In this document: positions 1 through 7,029 of the stretch, piece by piece | Layout: every line of letters starts with the position of its first letter | Position numbering within the stretch: the stretch's first letter is position 1 | Source of the DNA: Alphaproteobacteria bacterium | GTDB lineage: Bacteria > Pseudomonadota > Alphaproteobacteria > Micavibrionales > UBA2020 | DNA length: 16,344 bases | Assembly: GCA_020853455.1 (NCBI GenBank) | Contig: JADYYV010000200.1 | Location: 1 to 16,344 of the forward strand | Reading direction: 5' to 3' | Notes under the pieces: model-generated | Seen by the model: the letters and a program-made list of their open reading frames with translations, nothing else | What the model was told of the DNA's origin: nothing | Database searches by the model: none | Translations under genes and position numbers: made by a program

Positions 1-2
1 AC

Positions 3-182
3 TTCATGATCAACACCGGCGGCGCAACCGCCGCCGATATCGAAAGACTGGGTGAAGAAGTGCGCAAACGTGTTGCCGAAAACTCGGGGGTCATGTTACG
101 CTGGGAAATCAAGCGCATCGGCATTCCGCTTGAAAAAGACCACGACATTCTAGAATTCATGAAGCGGGAAACATCCCAATAA
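3..182 (+). CDS. murB: UDP-N-acetylenolpyruvoylglucosamine reductase, C-terminal end (partial)
   Basis: Only the last 59 codons are in the window; the 5' part lies before position 1. MurB reduces UDP-GlcNAc-enolpyruvate to UDP-MurNAc with NADPH and FAD in the cytoplasm, the second committed step of peptidoglycan precursor synthesis. The visible part reads FMINTGGATAADIERLGEE and then SGVMLRWEIKRIG, the usual C-terminal substrate-binding domain of MurB. The glutamate in LRWEIKRIG sits where the catalytic acid of the family is expected. The stop TAA (180-182) overlaps the ddl ATG by one base (TAATG), so the two genes are probably translationally coupled. The assignment rests on this tail motif and on the gene order murB-ddl-ftsQ-ftsA-ftsZ typical of the dcw cluster. 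Confidence 0.9.
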   Translation, partial: FMINTGGATAADIERLGEEVRKRVAENSGVMLRWEIKRIGIPLEKDHDILEFMKRETSQ

Positions 183-1120
183 TGGCCAAGACGGTTGCAG
201 TATTGAAGGGCGGTTGGTCGTCGGAGCGCGAAGTCTCGCTGTCCTCCGGCGCCGAATGCGCCAAGGCGCTCCGTCAAAAAGGCTATGACGTCAAAGAGAT
301 AGATGTGAAGCGCGACCTGATGGACCTCGTCCGCCAGCTCTCCCCCGCGCCCGATGCGGTATTCAACGCGCTGCACGGCACCTGGGGCGAAGACGGCTGC
401 GTGCAGGGCGTGCTGGAAATCATGGGCATTCCTTACACCCATTCCGGGCCTCTGGCTTCCGCGCTTGCGATGAACAAGCAAAAGGCCAAGGAAGTGCTGA
501 AGCCGCTGGGCGTGCCCTGCCCCGAAGGCCAGTTGCTTCATATCGACGATATCCGCGCCAATAAAGTGCCGTTCAAGCAGCCGTATGTGGTGAAGCCGAA
601 CAACGAAGGATCAAGCGTCGGCGTATATATAGTGCGTCAGGGCGACAACAAGCCGCCGATGGGCCTCGACAAATGGGCCTACGGCCCCTACGCGCTCGTC
701 GAAAAATACATTCCCGGCCGCGAATTGTCGGTCGGGGTGATGGGAAAACGCGGGGAGAAGCCGCGCGCGCTCACCGTTACGGAAATCAGTACGAACTTGG
801 ATTTCTACAATTACGAAGCGAAATATGCCGCGGGCGGATCGATTCACACCGTCCCTGCCGCTATTTCCAGCGAAGTGTTCAACGAGGCGCTGCGCATCGC
901 CGCCTTCGCGCATGAAAATTTGGGCTGCACGGGTGTCACGCGCAGCGATTTCAGGTACAATGACAACGAGCCGGGTGTTTCGGGGCTTTACTACCTCGAG
1001 ACAAATACGCAACCCGGCATGACGCCGACTTCGCTGGTTCCGGAGCAGGCGTTGCACATGGGGATGAGTTTTGGGGATCTTGTGGAGTGGCTCGTCGAAA
1101 ACGCGGCGGTTCACACCTAG
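182..1120 (+). CDS. ddl: D-alanine--D-alanine ligase
   Basis: An ATP-grasp ligase of 312 residues, normal for the DdlB type. It joins two D-alanines in the cytoplasm to make the dipeptide that MurF adds to UDP-MurNAc-tripeptide. Visible motifs are EREVSLSSG near residues 15-23 (substrate-binding Glu17), HGTWGEDGCVQG at 65-76, VVKPNNEGSSVGVYIV at 136-151 (ATP-grasp loop), LVEKYIPGRELSVGV at 172-186, EAKY at 212-215, TRSDFRY at 253-259 (Arg254) and YLETNTQPGMTPTSLVP at 271-287, with metal ligands Glu273 and Asn275. The set is complete, so the enzyme should be active. The start overlaps the murB stop by one base; a GGGAA about ten bases upstream may help initiation. ftsQ follows after 20 bases. 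Confidence 0.97.
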   Translation: MAKTVAVLKGGWSSEREVSLSSGAECAKALRQKGYDVKEIDVKRDLMDLVRQLSPAPDAVFNALHGTWGEDGCVQGVLEIMGIPYTHSGPLASALAMNKQKAKEVLKPLGVPCPEGQLLHIDDIRANKVPFKQPYVVKPNNEGSSVGVYIVRQGDNKPPMGLDKWAYGPYALVEKYIPGRELSVGVMGKRGEKPRALTVTEISTNLDFYNYEAKYAAGGSIHTVPAAISSEVFNEALRIAAFAHENLGCTGVTRSDFRYNDNEPGVSGLYYLETNTQPGMTPTSLVPEQALHMGMSFGDLVEWLVENAAVHT

Positions 1121-1140
1121 AGATCAAGACTTGGGGATAG

Positions 1141-1962
1141 ATGAAGCTGTTCAAGAAGCGCGAAGCACCGCTGTCGCGCCGGAGCATGCGACTTTGGCTG
1201 CTCCGATTCCGTAAAGTTGGGATCGTCATGATCGCTGTCGGCGTTATCGCCGGCGCGGGCGTTTCCTGCTGGAACAACGGCACTTTCGGTAAAATCCAGA
1301 ACTGGGCGCATGAAAAGACCCTGACCGTCACGGCGGGCATGGGCTTCAGGGTGAAGGACATCATCATCACGGGGCGCAACCGCGTGAGCGCGCCGGAACT
1401 GCTGGAAGCGCTTGGCATCAAGCAGGGCGATGCGATTTTCGACGCGGATATCGCGGCGGCGCAACTGGCGCTTTCGGAAATTTCATGGGTAAAGGATGTG
1501 TCGGTCACGCGCCGCCTGCCAGACGCCATCCATATCGAACTCACCGAACGCCAGCCCGTCGCGCTGTGGCAGTACCAGAAAAAGATTTCCGTGATCGACG
1601 TCAACGGCCGCGCGCTGACCGCGAAAAACCTTGAAAAATACCGCGATCTGCCGCTGGTGGTGGGCGAAACAGCGCCGCTGCATGTGGGCCCGCTGCTGGA
1701 TCTGCTGCGCGCGGAGCCTGTGATTGCGAACCAGCTGGCATCGGCCAGCCGCATCGGCGGCCGCCGCTGGGATTTGCGCCTGAAAAACGGCGTCACCGTT
1801 AAACTGCCGGAGAAAGACACCGAACTCGCGCTGCGCAAGCTGGCGGCGGGGGCGGAAACGGACGGCCTGTTTGAAAAGAATATACTCGGCATCGACCTGC
1901 GCATTCCCGACCAGATGGTCGTGGATGCCGTGACATCGGCGCCGGTAAAAAAAACGATATAA
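1141..1962 (+). CDS. ftsQ: Cell division protein FtsQ
   Basis: A bitopic inner-membrane divisome protein of 273 residues. FtsQ links early and late division proteins by binding FtsB/FtsL through its periplasmic domain. The sequence has a short basic cytoplasmic N-terminus (KKREAP, RRSMR), one membrane segment at about residues 27-43 (GIVMIAVGVIAGAGVSC), and a POTRA domain at about 68-136 starting FRVKDIIITGRNRVS. The beta domain begins with RQPVALWQYQKKISVIDVNGRAL. This is the standard FtsQ layout. The ATG follows a GGGGA closely. The 3' end runs into an A-rich stretch before ftsA. Context between ddl and ftsA supports the call. Confidence 0.95.
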   Translation: MKLFKKREAPLSRRSMRLWLLRFRKVGIVMIAVGVIAGAGVSCWNNGTFGKIQNWAHEKTLTVTAGMGFRVKDIIITGRNRVSAPELLEALGIKQGDAIFDADIAAAQLALSEISWVKDVSVTRRLPDAIHIELTERQPVALWQYQKKISVIDVNGRALTAKNLEKYRDLPLVVGETAPLHVGPLLDLLRAEPVIANQLASASRIGGRRWDLRLKNGVTVKLPEKDTELALRKLAAGAETDGLFEKNILGIDLRIPDQMVVDAVTSAPVKKTI

Positions 1963-2008
1963 ATAATAAAAAACGATAAAAAAAAGCACACGAAGCGAGG
2001 ACAAAAAG

Positions 2009-3409
2009 ATGAAGAAGAATCCCCCACAGGCGGAATCCGTTTCGGCCACCGGCTCGAACACAAGCGGAACGCCGGTCCAGCTGCCCGCGAACAGCCAGAA
2101 AACCTCGCTGAAACCGGCGGCGCGCAGCAAGCAGGAAAACCTGTTTTCCCGCAACATTATCGCGGGCATCGATATCGGTTCGTCGAAAATCGTCTGCTTT
2201 ATCGCTGAAATCAAAAGCCACGGCACGATCGAGGTCATCGGCATCGGCCATCAGGCGTCGCGCGGCGTCAAGGCCGGCACCATCATCGACCTGAAGGCCT
2301 GCGAAACCGCCATCGCCCATGCGGTCGAGGCCGCCGAAGTCATGGCGAAATCGCATCTGCAGGGCCAGCCGATCAAATCCGTTTTCGTGAACGTCGCGGG
2401 CCAACATACCTTGTCGCACCGCCTGCCGGTGAATGTGCGTATTTCCGGCCACGAAGTGTCGGAGCGCGATGTGCGCAACGCGCTGGCGCAAAGCCGCAAC
2501 GTGGCGGTCGCCGGCCGCGACGAACTGATCCACATCATCGCCGCGAATTTTTCCATCGACAAACAGAAAGGCATTCTGGAGCCGATCGGCATGACCGGCC
2601 AGAGCCTGGATGTGTCCTTAAGCCCTGTCACCGCGATGCTGCCCGTCACGCGCAACATCGCAACCGTGATGCATCAAAATCATTTAGAGGTTGAAGGTTA
2701 CTGCGCGTCGTCCTACGCGGCCGGCCTTGCAACGCTGGTCGAAGATGAAAAAAATCTCGGCTGCACCGTGATCGATATGGGCGGCGGATCGACCAATATC
2801 GGCGTGTTTTCCGAAGGAAAACTGGTATATACCTCGGCGGTCGCGCTGGGCGGCCAGCATGTGACGAACGATATCGCGATCGGCCTCACCACCTCGCTTG
2901 CCGATGCGGAGCGCATCAAGACGCTGTACGGCGCGGCGCAAACGACGCATATGGACGACACGGCAACGATCGATGTGCCGCCTGTCGGCGAAGAAGAACA
3001 TTCACAGCCCAATTACGTGCCGAAATCATATCTGTGCGGCATCATCCAGCCGCGCATCGAGGAAACCTTCGAGCATGTGCGCGCGAAACTGGTCGATCAC
3101 GGCATCGATAAAATCGCGGGGCGCCGCGTGGTGCTGACCGGCGGCGCGTCGCAGCTGCCCGGCCTTTGCGACATCGCGAAACTTATTTTGGACAAGCAGG
3201 TGCGCCTCGGCCGCCCGCAAAAAATCAAAGGACTTGCAGAAGCAACGGGCGGACCGGCGTTTTCGGCATGCGCCGGCCTCCTTCATTACGCGGCTGAACA
3301 CGCGGAAGAAATTCCGCGCGCGCAGCAGACTTACGGCTTTAACCTCGGCGTGGGCTTTTCCGGCAACGTGCTGCAAAAGGTCACGCATTGGTTGAAGGAG
3401 AATTGGTAA
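2009..3409 (+). CDS. ftsA: Cell division protein FtsA
   Basis: An actin-like ATPase of 466 residues that tethers FtsZ to the inner membrane and recruits later divisome proteins. Actin-fold nucleotide motifs are visible: phosphate-1 GIDIGSSKIV (about 53-62), phosphate-2 VIDMGGGSTNIGVF (about 254-267) and the adenosine motif VVLTGGASQLPGL (about 374-386). The C-terminus ends in an amphipathic helix, VLQKVTHWLKENW, the membrane-targeting sequence. About 48 residues precede the actin core (start to LFSRNIIAG). They are rich in Ser, Pro, Gln, Ala and Lys and look disordered, an extension absent from E. coli FtsA. The ATG at 2009 has GCGAGGA seven bases upstream and is preferred. The leader closely resembles that of ftsZ. 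Confidence 0.96.
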   Translation: MKKNPPQAESVSATGSNTSGTPVQLPANSQKTSLKPAARSKQENLFSRNIIAGIDIGSSKIVCFIAEIKSHGTIEVIGIGHQASRGVKAGTIIDLKACETAIAHAVEAAEVMAKSHLQGQPIKSVFVNVAGQHTLSHRLPVNVRISGHEVSERDVRNALAQSRNVAVAGRDELIHIIAANFSIDKQKGILEPIGMTGQSLDVSLSPVTAMLPVTRNIATVMHQNHLEVEGYCASSYAAGLATLVEDEKNLGCTVIDMGGGSTNIGVFSEGKLVYTSAVALGGQHVTNDIAIGLTTSLADAERIKTLYGAAQTTHMDDTATIDVPPVGEEEHSQPNYVPKSYLCGIIQPRIEETFEHVRAKLVDHGIDKIAGRRVVLTGGASQLPGLCDIAKLILDKQVRLGRPQKIKGLAEATGGPAFSACAGLLHYAAEHAEEIPRAQQTYGFNLGVGFSGNVLQKVTHWLKENW

Positions 3410-3411
3410 GC

Positions 3412-3553
3412 GACTCAACACACAACGTCTTTTGCTTTTCGGCGCTTTCCCGGATCAGTTTTCGGCTTTTATTCGGGGAAATGAACGGTCAAAAAAAGTG
3501 CAACTTCAATGCAATATGACTCTGGAAAGCTTGATTCGACTTAATATAGAATC
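3412..3553 (+). promoter_or_regulatory. ftsA-ftsZ intergenic region with four GANTC methylation-type sites
   Basis: The sequence shows GACTC at 3412-3416, GACTC at 3518-3522, GATTC at 3533-3537 and GAATC at 3549-3553. All match GANTC, the target of the alphaproteobacterial cell-cycle methylase CcrM. Three lie within 36 bases and bracket the candidate -10 of ftsZ. In Caulobacter, GANTC methylation with the regulator GcrA is known to stimulate ftsZ transcription; the same role here is inference. The region also has two direct copies of TTTTCGGC (3436-3443 and 3459-3466), start to start 23 bases apart, of unknown meaning. Confidence 0.5.
3522..3550 (+). promoter_or_regulatory. Candidate ftsZ promoter
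   Basis: A -10-like TATAGA (3545-3550) lies 17 bases after CTGGAA (3522-3527), a weak -35 match. The -10 ends 30 bases before the ftsZ ATG, leaving room for a short leader with the GGAGG site. The same CTGGAA-N17 arrangement precedes the hydrolase pair on the other strand. The call is by eye only; the -35 is poor and an activator such as GcrA could be needed. Confidence 0.35.
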
Positions 3554-3566
3554 ATCAAATCGAAGC

Positions 3567-3571
3567 GGAGG
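3567..3571 (+). promoter_or_regulatory. Strong ribosome binding site of ftsZ
   Basis: GGAGG lies nine bases before the ATG at 3581 and fixes that start. The surrounding 20 bases (3561-3580) are nearly the same as the ftsA leader (1991-2008): CGAAGCG, then (G)AGGACAAAAA, then ATG after one or two bases. Confidence 0.8.
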
Positions 3572-3580
3572 ACAAAAACA

Positions 3581-5368
3581 ATGGCTATCAACATAAGAAT
3601 GCAAACACAGACGAACAGACTAAAACCGAAGATCACCGTCATCGGTGTCGGCGGCGCGGGCGGCAATGCCGTCAACAACATGATCAATTCCGGCCTTGAA
3701 GGCTGCGAGTTCCTCGTGTGCAACACGGACGCGCAAGCGCTCGAAGGAAATGAGGCCGCCCATAAAATCCAGCTCGGCGTGAATGTCACGCGCGGTCTGG
3801 GCGCCGGCGCAAATCCCGAGATCGGCTGCGCAGCCGCTGAAGAATCCATCGACGAAATCCTGGCTTATCTCGAAGGCTCGAACATGGTGTTCGTGACCTG
3901 CGGCATGGGCGGCGGCACCGGTACCGGCGCTGCTCCGGTGATTGCGGCTGCAGCGCGCGAAGCGGGCATCCTCACCATCGGCGTCGTCACCAAGCCCTTC
4001 CACTTCGAAGGCACGCATCGCATGAAGCTGGCGGAAAACGGCATTGCGGAGCTGCAAAAGCATGTGGATACGCTGATTATCATCCCCAACCAGAACCTCT
4101 TCCGCATTGCGAACGAGAAAACCACGTTCGCCGACGCGTTCAAGATGGCCGACGAAGTCCTGCAATCGGGCGTGCGCGGCGTGACTGACCTGATGGTCAT
4201 GCCGGGCCTCATCAACCTTGACTTTGCGGACGTCCGCACCGTCATGGCCGAGATGGGCAAAGCCATGATGGGCACCGGCACGGGCGAGGGCGAGCGCCGC
4301 GCGATCGAGGCTGCTGAAGCCGCGATCTCGAACCCGCTGCTGGACGATGTGTCGATGAAAGGCGCGCGCGGCGTGCTGATCAACGTCATCGGCGGCCTCG
4401 ACATGACGCTGTTCGAAGTTGATGAAGCCATCAACCGCGTGCGTGACGAAGTCGATGCCGATGCAAACATCATCTTCGGCTCCACCTTTGACCAGACCAT
4501 GTCCGGCAAGATGCGCGTGTCCGTCGTGGCAACCGGCATCGAAGCCGCTGCCAACGTGCAAGCGCGCCCGCTGCATCTCGCGGGTTCCAGCGTGGAACCT
4601 TCGCGTCGCGGCGGCCTGCCCCAGACGAAACCCGCTGCAGCCACCACCGGCTACACCGCCTACAGCCAGCCGGGCCGTGCGCCCGCTGTGCGCGAAGGCG
4701 CGGTATCCGGCGGTTATGCCGGCCAGGTTCCTGCATCGATCCTGCCCCAGGTGGCGGCTTCCCGCCCCGTGGTCCAGGCTTCGGCAGCAACGCAGCCTGC
4801 GACCGCACAGCGTTCGGCCCCTCCTGCCACCGCAGGCGAAGGCTGGGAGCGTTCGGCTGAAGCTGAAACCGCACAGCAGACCGGCCATGCCGCCTCCACC
4901 GCTTACGCGCCCGCTGCCGCTACGGCAACTGCGCGCAAGCTGAACGAGGACATGGACGACCTGTCCTACACGACCAAGCCCGCAACGCCCGCCGTCACGC
5001 AGAACTATCCGCAGCGTGAAATCGTGGCGCAGCGCCCGGCGGCTCCGCAGCCGCAGGCGAAGCGCGTCGGCGGCAGCTTCATCCCGCCCAAACCGCTTGA
5101 TCCCCGCCAGCCTTCGGGCACCGGCGCGGACCTGTTCGGCGGCGAGACGCTGTCGGCACCCAAAGTCGATACCACGGAAAAGCAGCAGAAGAAGTCTCCT
5201 TCGCTGTTTGAACGCTTCACGCTGCAGCGCAAGGAGGAAGTTGTTACGGCTCCCGCCCCCGTGCAGTCGCGTGCGATCGAAGGCACCAACCTTTCGGTCG
5301 AAGCCGGCGGCAAGCAGGACGAAGACGAGCTGGACATTCCCGCCTTCCTGAGACGGCAGGCGAACTGA
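3581..5368 (+). CDS. ftsZ: Cell division protein FtsZ (long-linker form)
   Basis: The tubulin-like GTPase that polymerises at midcell into the Z ring. It has 595 residues against about 383 in E. coli; the excess is all in the C-terminal linker. The GTPase domain (about 17-325) shows ITVIGVGGAGGNAVNNMI at 18-35, the tubulin signature GGGTGTGAAPV at 110-120, TKPFHFEG at 137-144, and the T7 synergy loop NLDFADVRTVM at 212-222. The linker (about 330-580) is rich in Ala, Pro, Gln and Thr and looks disordered. The last residues DELDIPAFLRRQAN form the conserved peptide that binds FtsA and other partners. Long linkers of this kind are known in Alphaproteobacteria. A strong terminator follows the stop. 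Confidence 0.98.
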   Translation: MAINIRMQTQTNRLKPKITVIGVGGAGGNAVNNMINSGLEGCEFLVCNTDAQALEGNEAAHKIQLGVNVTRGLGAGANPEIGCAAAEESIDEILAYLEGSNMVFVTCGMGGGTGTGAAPVIAAAAREAGILTIGVVTKPFHFEGTHRMKLAENGIAELQKHVDTLIIIPNQNLFRIANEKTTFADAFKMADEVLQSGVRGVTDLMVMPGLINLDFADVRTVMAEMGKAMMGTGTGEGERRAIEAAEAAISNPLLDDVSMKGARGVLINVIGGLDMTLFEVDEAINRVRDEVDADANIIFGSTFDQTMSGKMRVSVVATGIEAAANVQARPLHLAGSSVEPSRRGGLPQTKPAAATTGYTAYSQPGRAPAVREGAVSGGYAGQVPASILPQVAASRPVVQASAATQPATAQRSAPPATAGEGWERSAEAETAQQTGHAASTAYAPAAATATARKLNEDMDDLSYTTKPATPAVTQNYPQREIVAQRPAAPQPQAKRVGGSFIPPKPLDPRQPSGTGADLFGGETLSAPKVDTTEKQQKKSPSLFERFTLQRKEEVVTAPAPVQSRAIEGTNLSVEAGGKQDEDELDIPAFLRRQAN

Positions 5369-5396
5369 TCCGACGCTTAAAGACTCCGCTAAAGAA

Positions 5397-5425
5397 AACC
5401 CCCGGGATCGCTCCCGGGGGTTTTT
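5397..5425. terminator. Bidirectional rho-independent terminator after ftsZ
   Basis: A perfect 11-bp stem (5397-5407 with 5412-5422) closes a TCGC loop and runs into TTTTT on the + strand. On the minus strand the same stem is followed by TTTTC. It therefore fits as the terminator of both ftsZ and the convergent small gene whose stop is at 5453, and it marks the end of the murB-to-ftsZ unit. Confidence 0.92.
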
Positions 5426-5452
5426 CGCTGCGCGTTAAAAAGCGCCTGCGCT

Positions 5453-5806
5453 TTAGTTCGTCGGGCCTTTTTTCAGCAGGCCGTCGAACGGCGTCACGAC
5501 GCGCACGCCGGTGATGTCGCGGGTGTAGCCGGCGGGCCAGGGCTGGATATGCGCGCCCTGCAGGTTGAAGTCATAGGTCAGGCCCTTCACGATGGGCGTG
5601 CCGTCCATGTTCTTGTAGGTGTTGAAGGTGCCGGCGGTGGTATGCACTTCGGTATGTTCGCTCGGGCGGCCTTTATCGACTTCGACAATGCCGGTCACTT
5701 TAGCGCGCACGGTTTCCTGTTCGTTTTTGACTTCATGATAAATGCCGGGACCTGCCATGCCGCCCCAGACGAGGGCCGCGCCGAGAAATACGCTGGATAA
5801 TTTCAT
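5453..5806 (-). CDS. Small exported protein of unknown function
   Basis: A 117-residue protein I do not recognise. The N-terminus, MKLSSVFLGAALVWGGMAGPG, looks like a signal peptide or membrane anchor: one Lys, then a hydrophobic stretch to about residue 18. No lipobox is visible. The rest is soluble and mostly beta-like, with KVTGIVEVDKGRP, HTTAGTFNTYKNMDGTP, a YDFNLQGAHIQPW segment and TRDITGVRVV. It has no cysteines, so no disulfides are possible. GGAGAG lies six bases before the ATG and supports the start. The gene sits between ftsZ and lpxC in the opposite direction, shares the terminator at 5397-5425, and is divergent from lpxC. It is probably periplasmic or inner-membrane anchored; no function can be assigned. 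Confidence 0.8.
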   Translation of the reverse strand: MKLSSVFLGAALVWGGMAGPGIYHEVKNEQETVRAKVTGIVEVDKGRPSEHTEVHTTAGTFNTYKNMDGTPIVKGLTYDFNLQGAHIQPWPAGYTRDITGVRVVTPFDGLLKKGPTN

Positions 5807-5896
5807 CTTGCTCTCCGTTATGATTATGGCAAAAAAATGCGCCTTATGTTCTGCCGTCCTTATGCCCCAGATTCGCGTTCTATATCAAGCGGTTAA

Positions 5897-5919
5897 TTTT
5901 GTAACACTCTGTTACAAAA
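5897..5919. promoter_or_regulatory. Perfect 9-bp dyad between divergent genes
   Basis: TTTTGTAAC (5897-5905) and GTTACAAAA (5911-5919) are exact reverse complements separated by ACTCT. The site lies in the 200-base region between the small exported gene (start 5806, minus) and lpxC (start 6007, plus). Its length and symmetry fit a dimeric repressor or activator operator. I cannot assign a family. No convincing -35/-10 pair is visible for either gene around it. Confidence 0.5.
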
Positions 5920-5930
5920 GGTGACTTCTG

Positions 5931-5975
5931 ATGCGTCGCCGCATTTGATACCAAGGTAGCAGGAAGTCTCTTCCT
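5931..5975 (+). promoter_or_regulatory. lpxC upstream leader: two short hairpins and a five-codon mini-ORF
   Basis: ATGCG-TCGC-CGCAT (5931-5944) and AGGAAG-TCT-CTTCCT (5961-5975) are perfect short stems. The first overlaps a mini-ORF, ATG CGT CGC CGC ATT TGA (5931-5948, peptide MRRRI), preceded by AAGGTG at a normal distance. The second hides the only AGGA sequence near lpxC, though that lies about 40 bases before the lpxC ATG. Any control of lpxC translation by this leader is inference. Confidence 0.25.
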
Positions 5976-6006
5976 AACAGCTTCATCAACAACGGTTTTT
6001 CATCAA

Positions 6007-6954
6007 ATGTTGACCTCGGTTTACCAGCACACGATCCTGAATGCCTTCACCGTCACCGGTGTCGGCGTCCATTCCGGCGCGACCGCGAACATGACCGTGA
6101 AACCCGCAGACGCATCTGCCGGCATCACCTTTATCCGCACCGATGTGACCGACAAGAACAACGTGATCCCCGCCCGCTGGAACGCGGTCGTCGATACGAA
6201 GCTGTGCACCGTGCTGGCGAACAAGGCCGGCGTGACGGTTTCCACCATCGAACACCTGATGTCGGCCTTTGCCGCGCTCGGCATCGACAACGCGACCGTC
6301 GAAATCGACGGCCCCGAAATTCCGATCATGGACGGCAGCGCCGTCCAGTTCGTGCAGGCGATCGATAAAGCAGGGCTTTTGCGCCAGCAGGCGCGCCGCC
6401 ACGTGCTGCGCGTGCTGAAAACCGTGTCGTATCAGGAAGGTGAAAAGGAAGTATTCCTGTCGCCCGCCGACGGCCAGTTCTTCGGCTTTGAAATCTCGTT
6501 CGACAACGCACTGATCGGCCGCCAGAAATACACCCCTGCGCTGAAGGAAGAATCCTATCGCGGCGATATCGCGGCGGCGCGTACTTTCGGCTTCCTGCAT
6601 GAAGTCGAGGCACTTCGTAAAATGGGCCTTGCCCGCGGCGGCTCGCTCGATAACGCCATCGTCATCGACGGCGACAAAGTCCTGAACGAAGGCGGTTTGC
6701 GCTTTAAAAACGAATTCGTGCGCCACAAGATCCTGGATGCCATCGGCGATATTTACCTGATGGGCGTGCAGCTGATCGGCCATTATCACGGCGTGAAGGC
6801 CGGCCATGCCATGAACAACAAGATCCTGCATGTGCTGTTCTCGCAAGCGGATGCCTTTGAAATCGTCGAACTGGGCGCCGCCGCACCCCGTACCGCGATC
6901 CCCGCCGCCCCGGTCTATGCCGAGGCCGAACGCTCCGTGGCGGTCGTCGCTTAA
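6007..6954 (+). CDS. lpxC: UDP-3-O-acyl-N-acetylglucosamine deacetylase
   Basis: The zinc deacetylase that commits UDP-acyl-GlcNAc to lipid A synthesis, in the cytoplasm. It has 315 residues, the usual length. Motifs are STIEHLMSAFAALGIDN at 79-95 (zinc ligand His83, Glu82 beside it), EIPIMDGSA at 104-112, ARTFGFLHEVEAL at 191-203, and HKILDAIGD at 240-248 (zinc ligands His240 and Asp244). HYHGVKAGHAMNN at 259-271 carries the catalytic His267. The last 25 residues are an Ala/Pro-rich tail. The ATG at 6007 has no clear Shine-Dalgarno, but the protein begins as the family does (TILNAFTVTGVGVHSG). lpxC after ftsZ is the usual dcw order; here a reversed gene stands between them. Confidence 0.97.
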   Translation: MLTSVYQHTILNAFTVTGVGVHSGATANMTVKPADASAGITFIRTDVTDKNNVIPARWNAVVDTKLCTVLANKAGVTVSTIEHLMSAFAALGIDNATVEIDGPEIPIMDGSAVQFVQAIDKAGLLRQQARRHVLRVLKTVSYQEGEKEVFLSPADGQFFGFEISFDNALIGRQKYTPALKEESYRGDIAAARTFGFLHEVEALRKMGLARGGSLDNAIVIDGDKVLNEGGLRFKNEFVRHKILDAIGDIYLMGVQLIGHYHGVKAGHAMNNKILHVLFSQADAFEIVELGAAAPRTAIPAAPVYAEAERSVAVVA

Positions 6955-6994
6955 AACCGGGCTCTTAAGGCTGTATTCAGGCGCTTTTTCCCGC

Positions 6995-7024
6995 TTTTCA
7001 TGGGCTTTGAAAGCATGGTATAAA
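6995..7024 (+). promoter_or_regulatory. Candidate bamD promoter close to the start codon
   Basis: TTTTCA (6995-7000) and TATAAA (7019-7024) are separated by 18 bases. The -10 ends five bases before the bamD ATG, so a transcript from it would begin at or near the A of ATG (7030) and have almost no leader. No Shine-Dalgarno precedes the ATG. Read-through from lpxC, with no terminator in the 75-base gap, is the alternative source of message. Confidence 0.35.
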
Positions 7025-7029
7025 AAGCC

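Noticed and set aside
1930..1963. Promoter GTGACA/TATAAA at the ftsQ end for ftsA
   Set aside because: The hexamers are 22 bases apart, too far for a standard promoter.
3531..3558. TTGAT...ATCAA upstream of ftsZ as an FNR-type box
   Set aside because: The half-sites are 18 bases apart rather than 4, so it is not an FNR site.
3410..3580. CtrA-type site (TTAA-N7-TTAA) upstream of ftsZ
   Set aside because: Only a single TTAA (3540-3544 region) is present; no second half at the right distance.
3620..4888. 422-codon minus-strand open frame opposite ftsZ
   Set aside because: Antisense shadow of the conserved FtsZ GTPase domain and linker.
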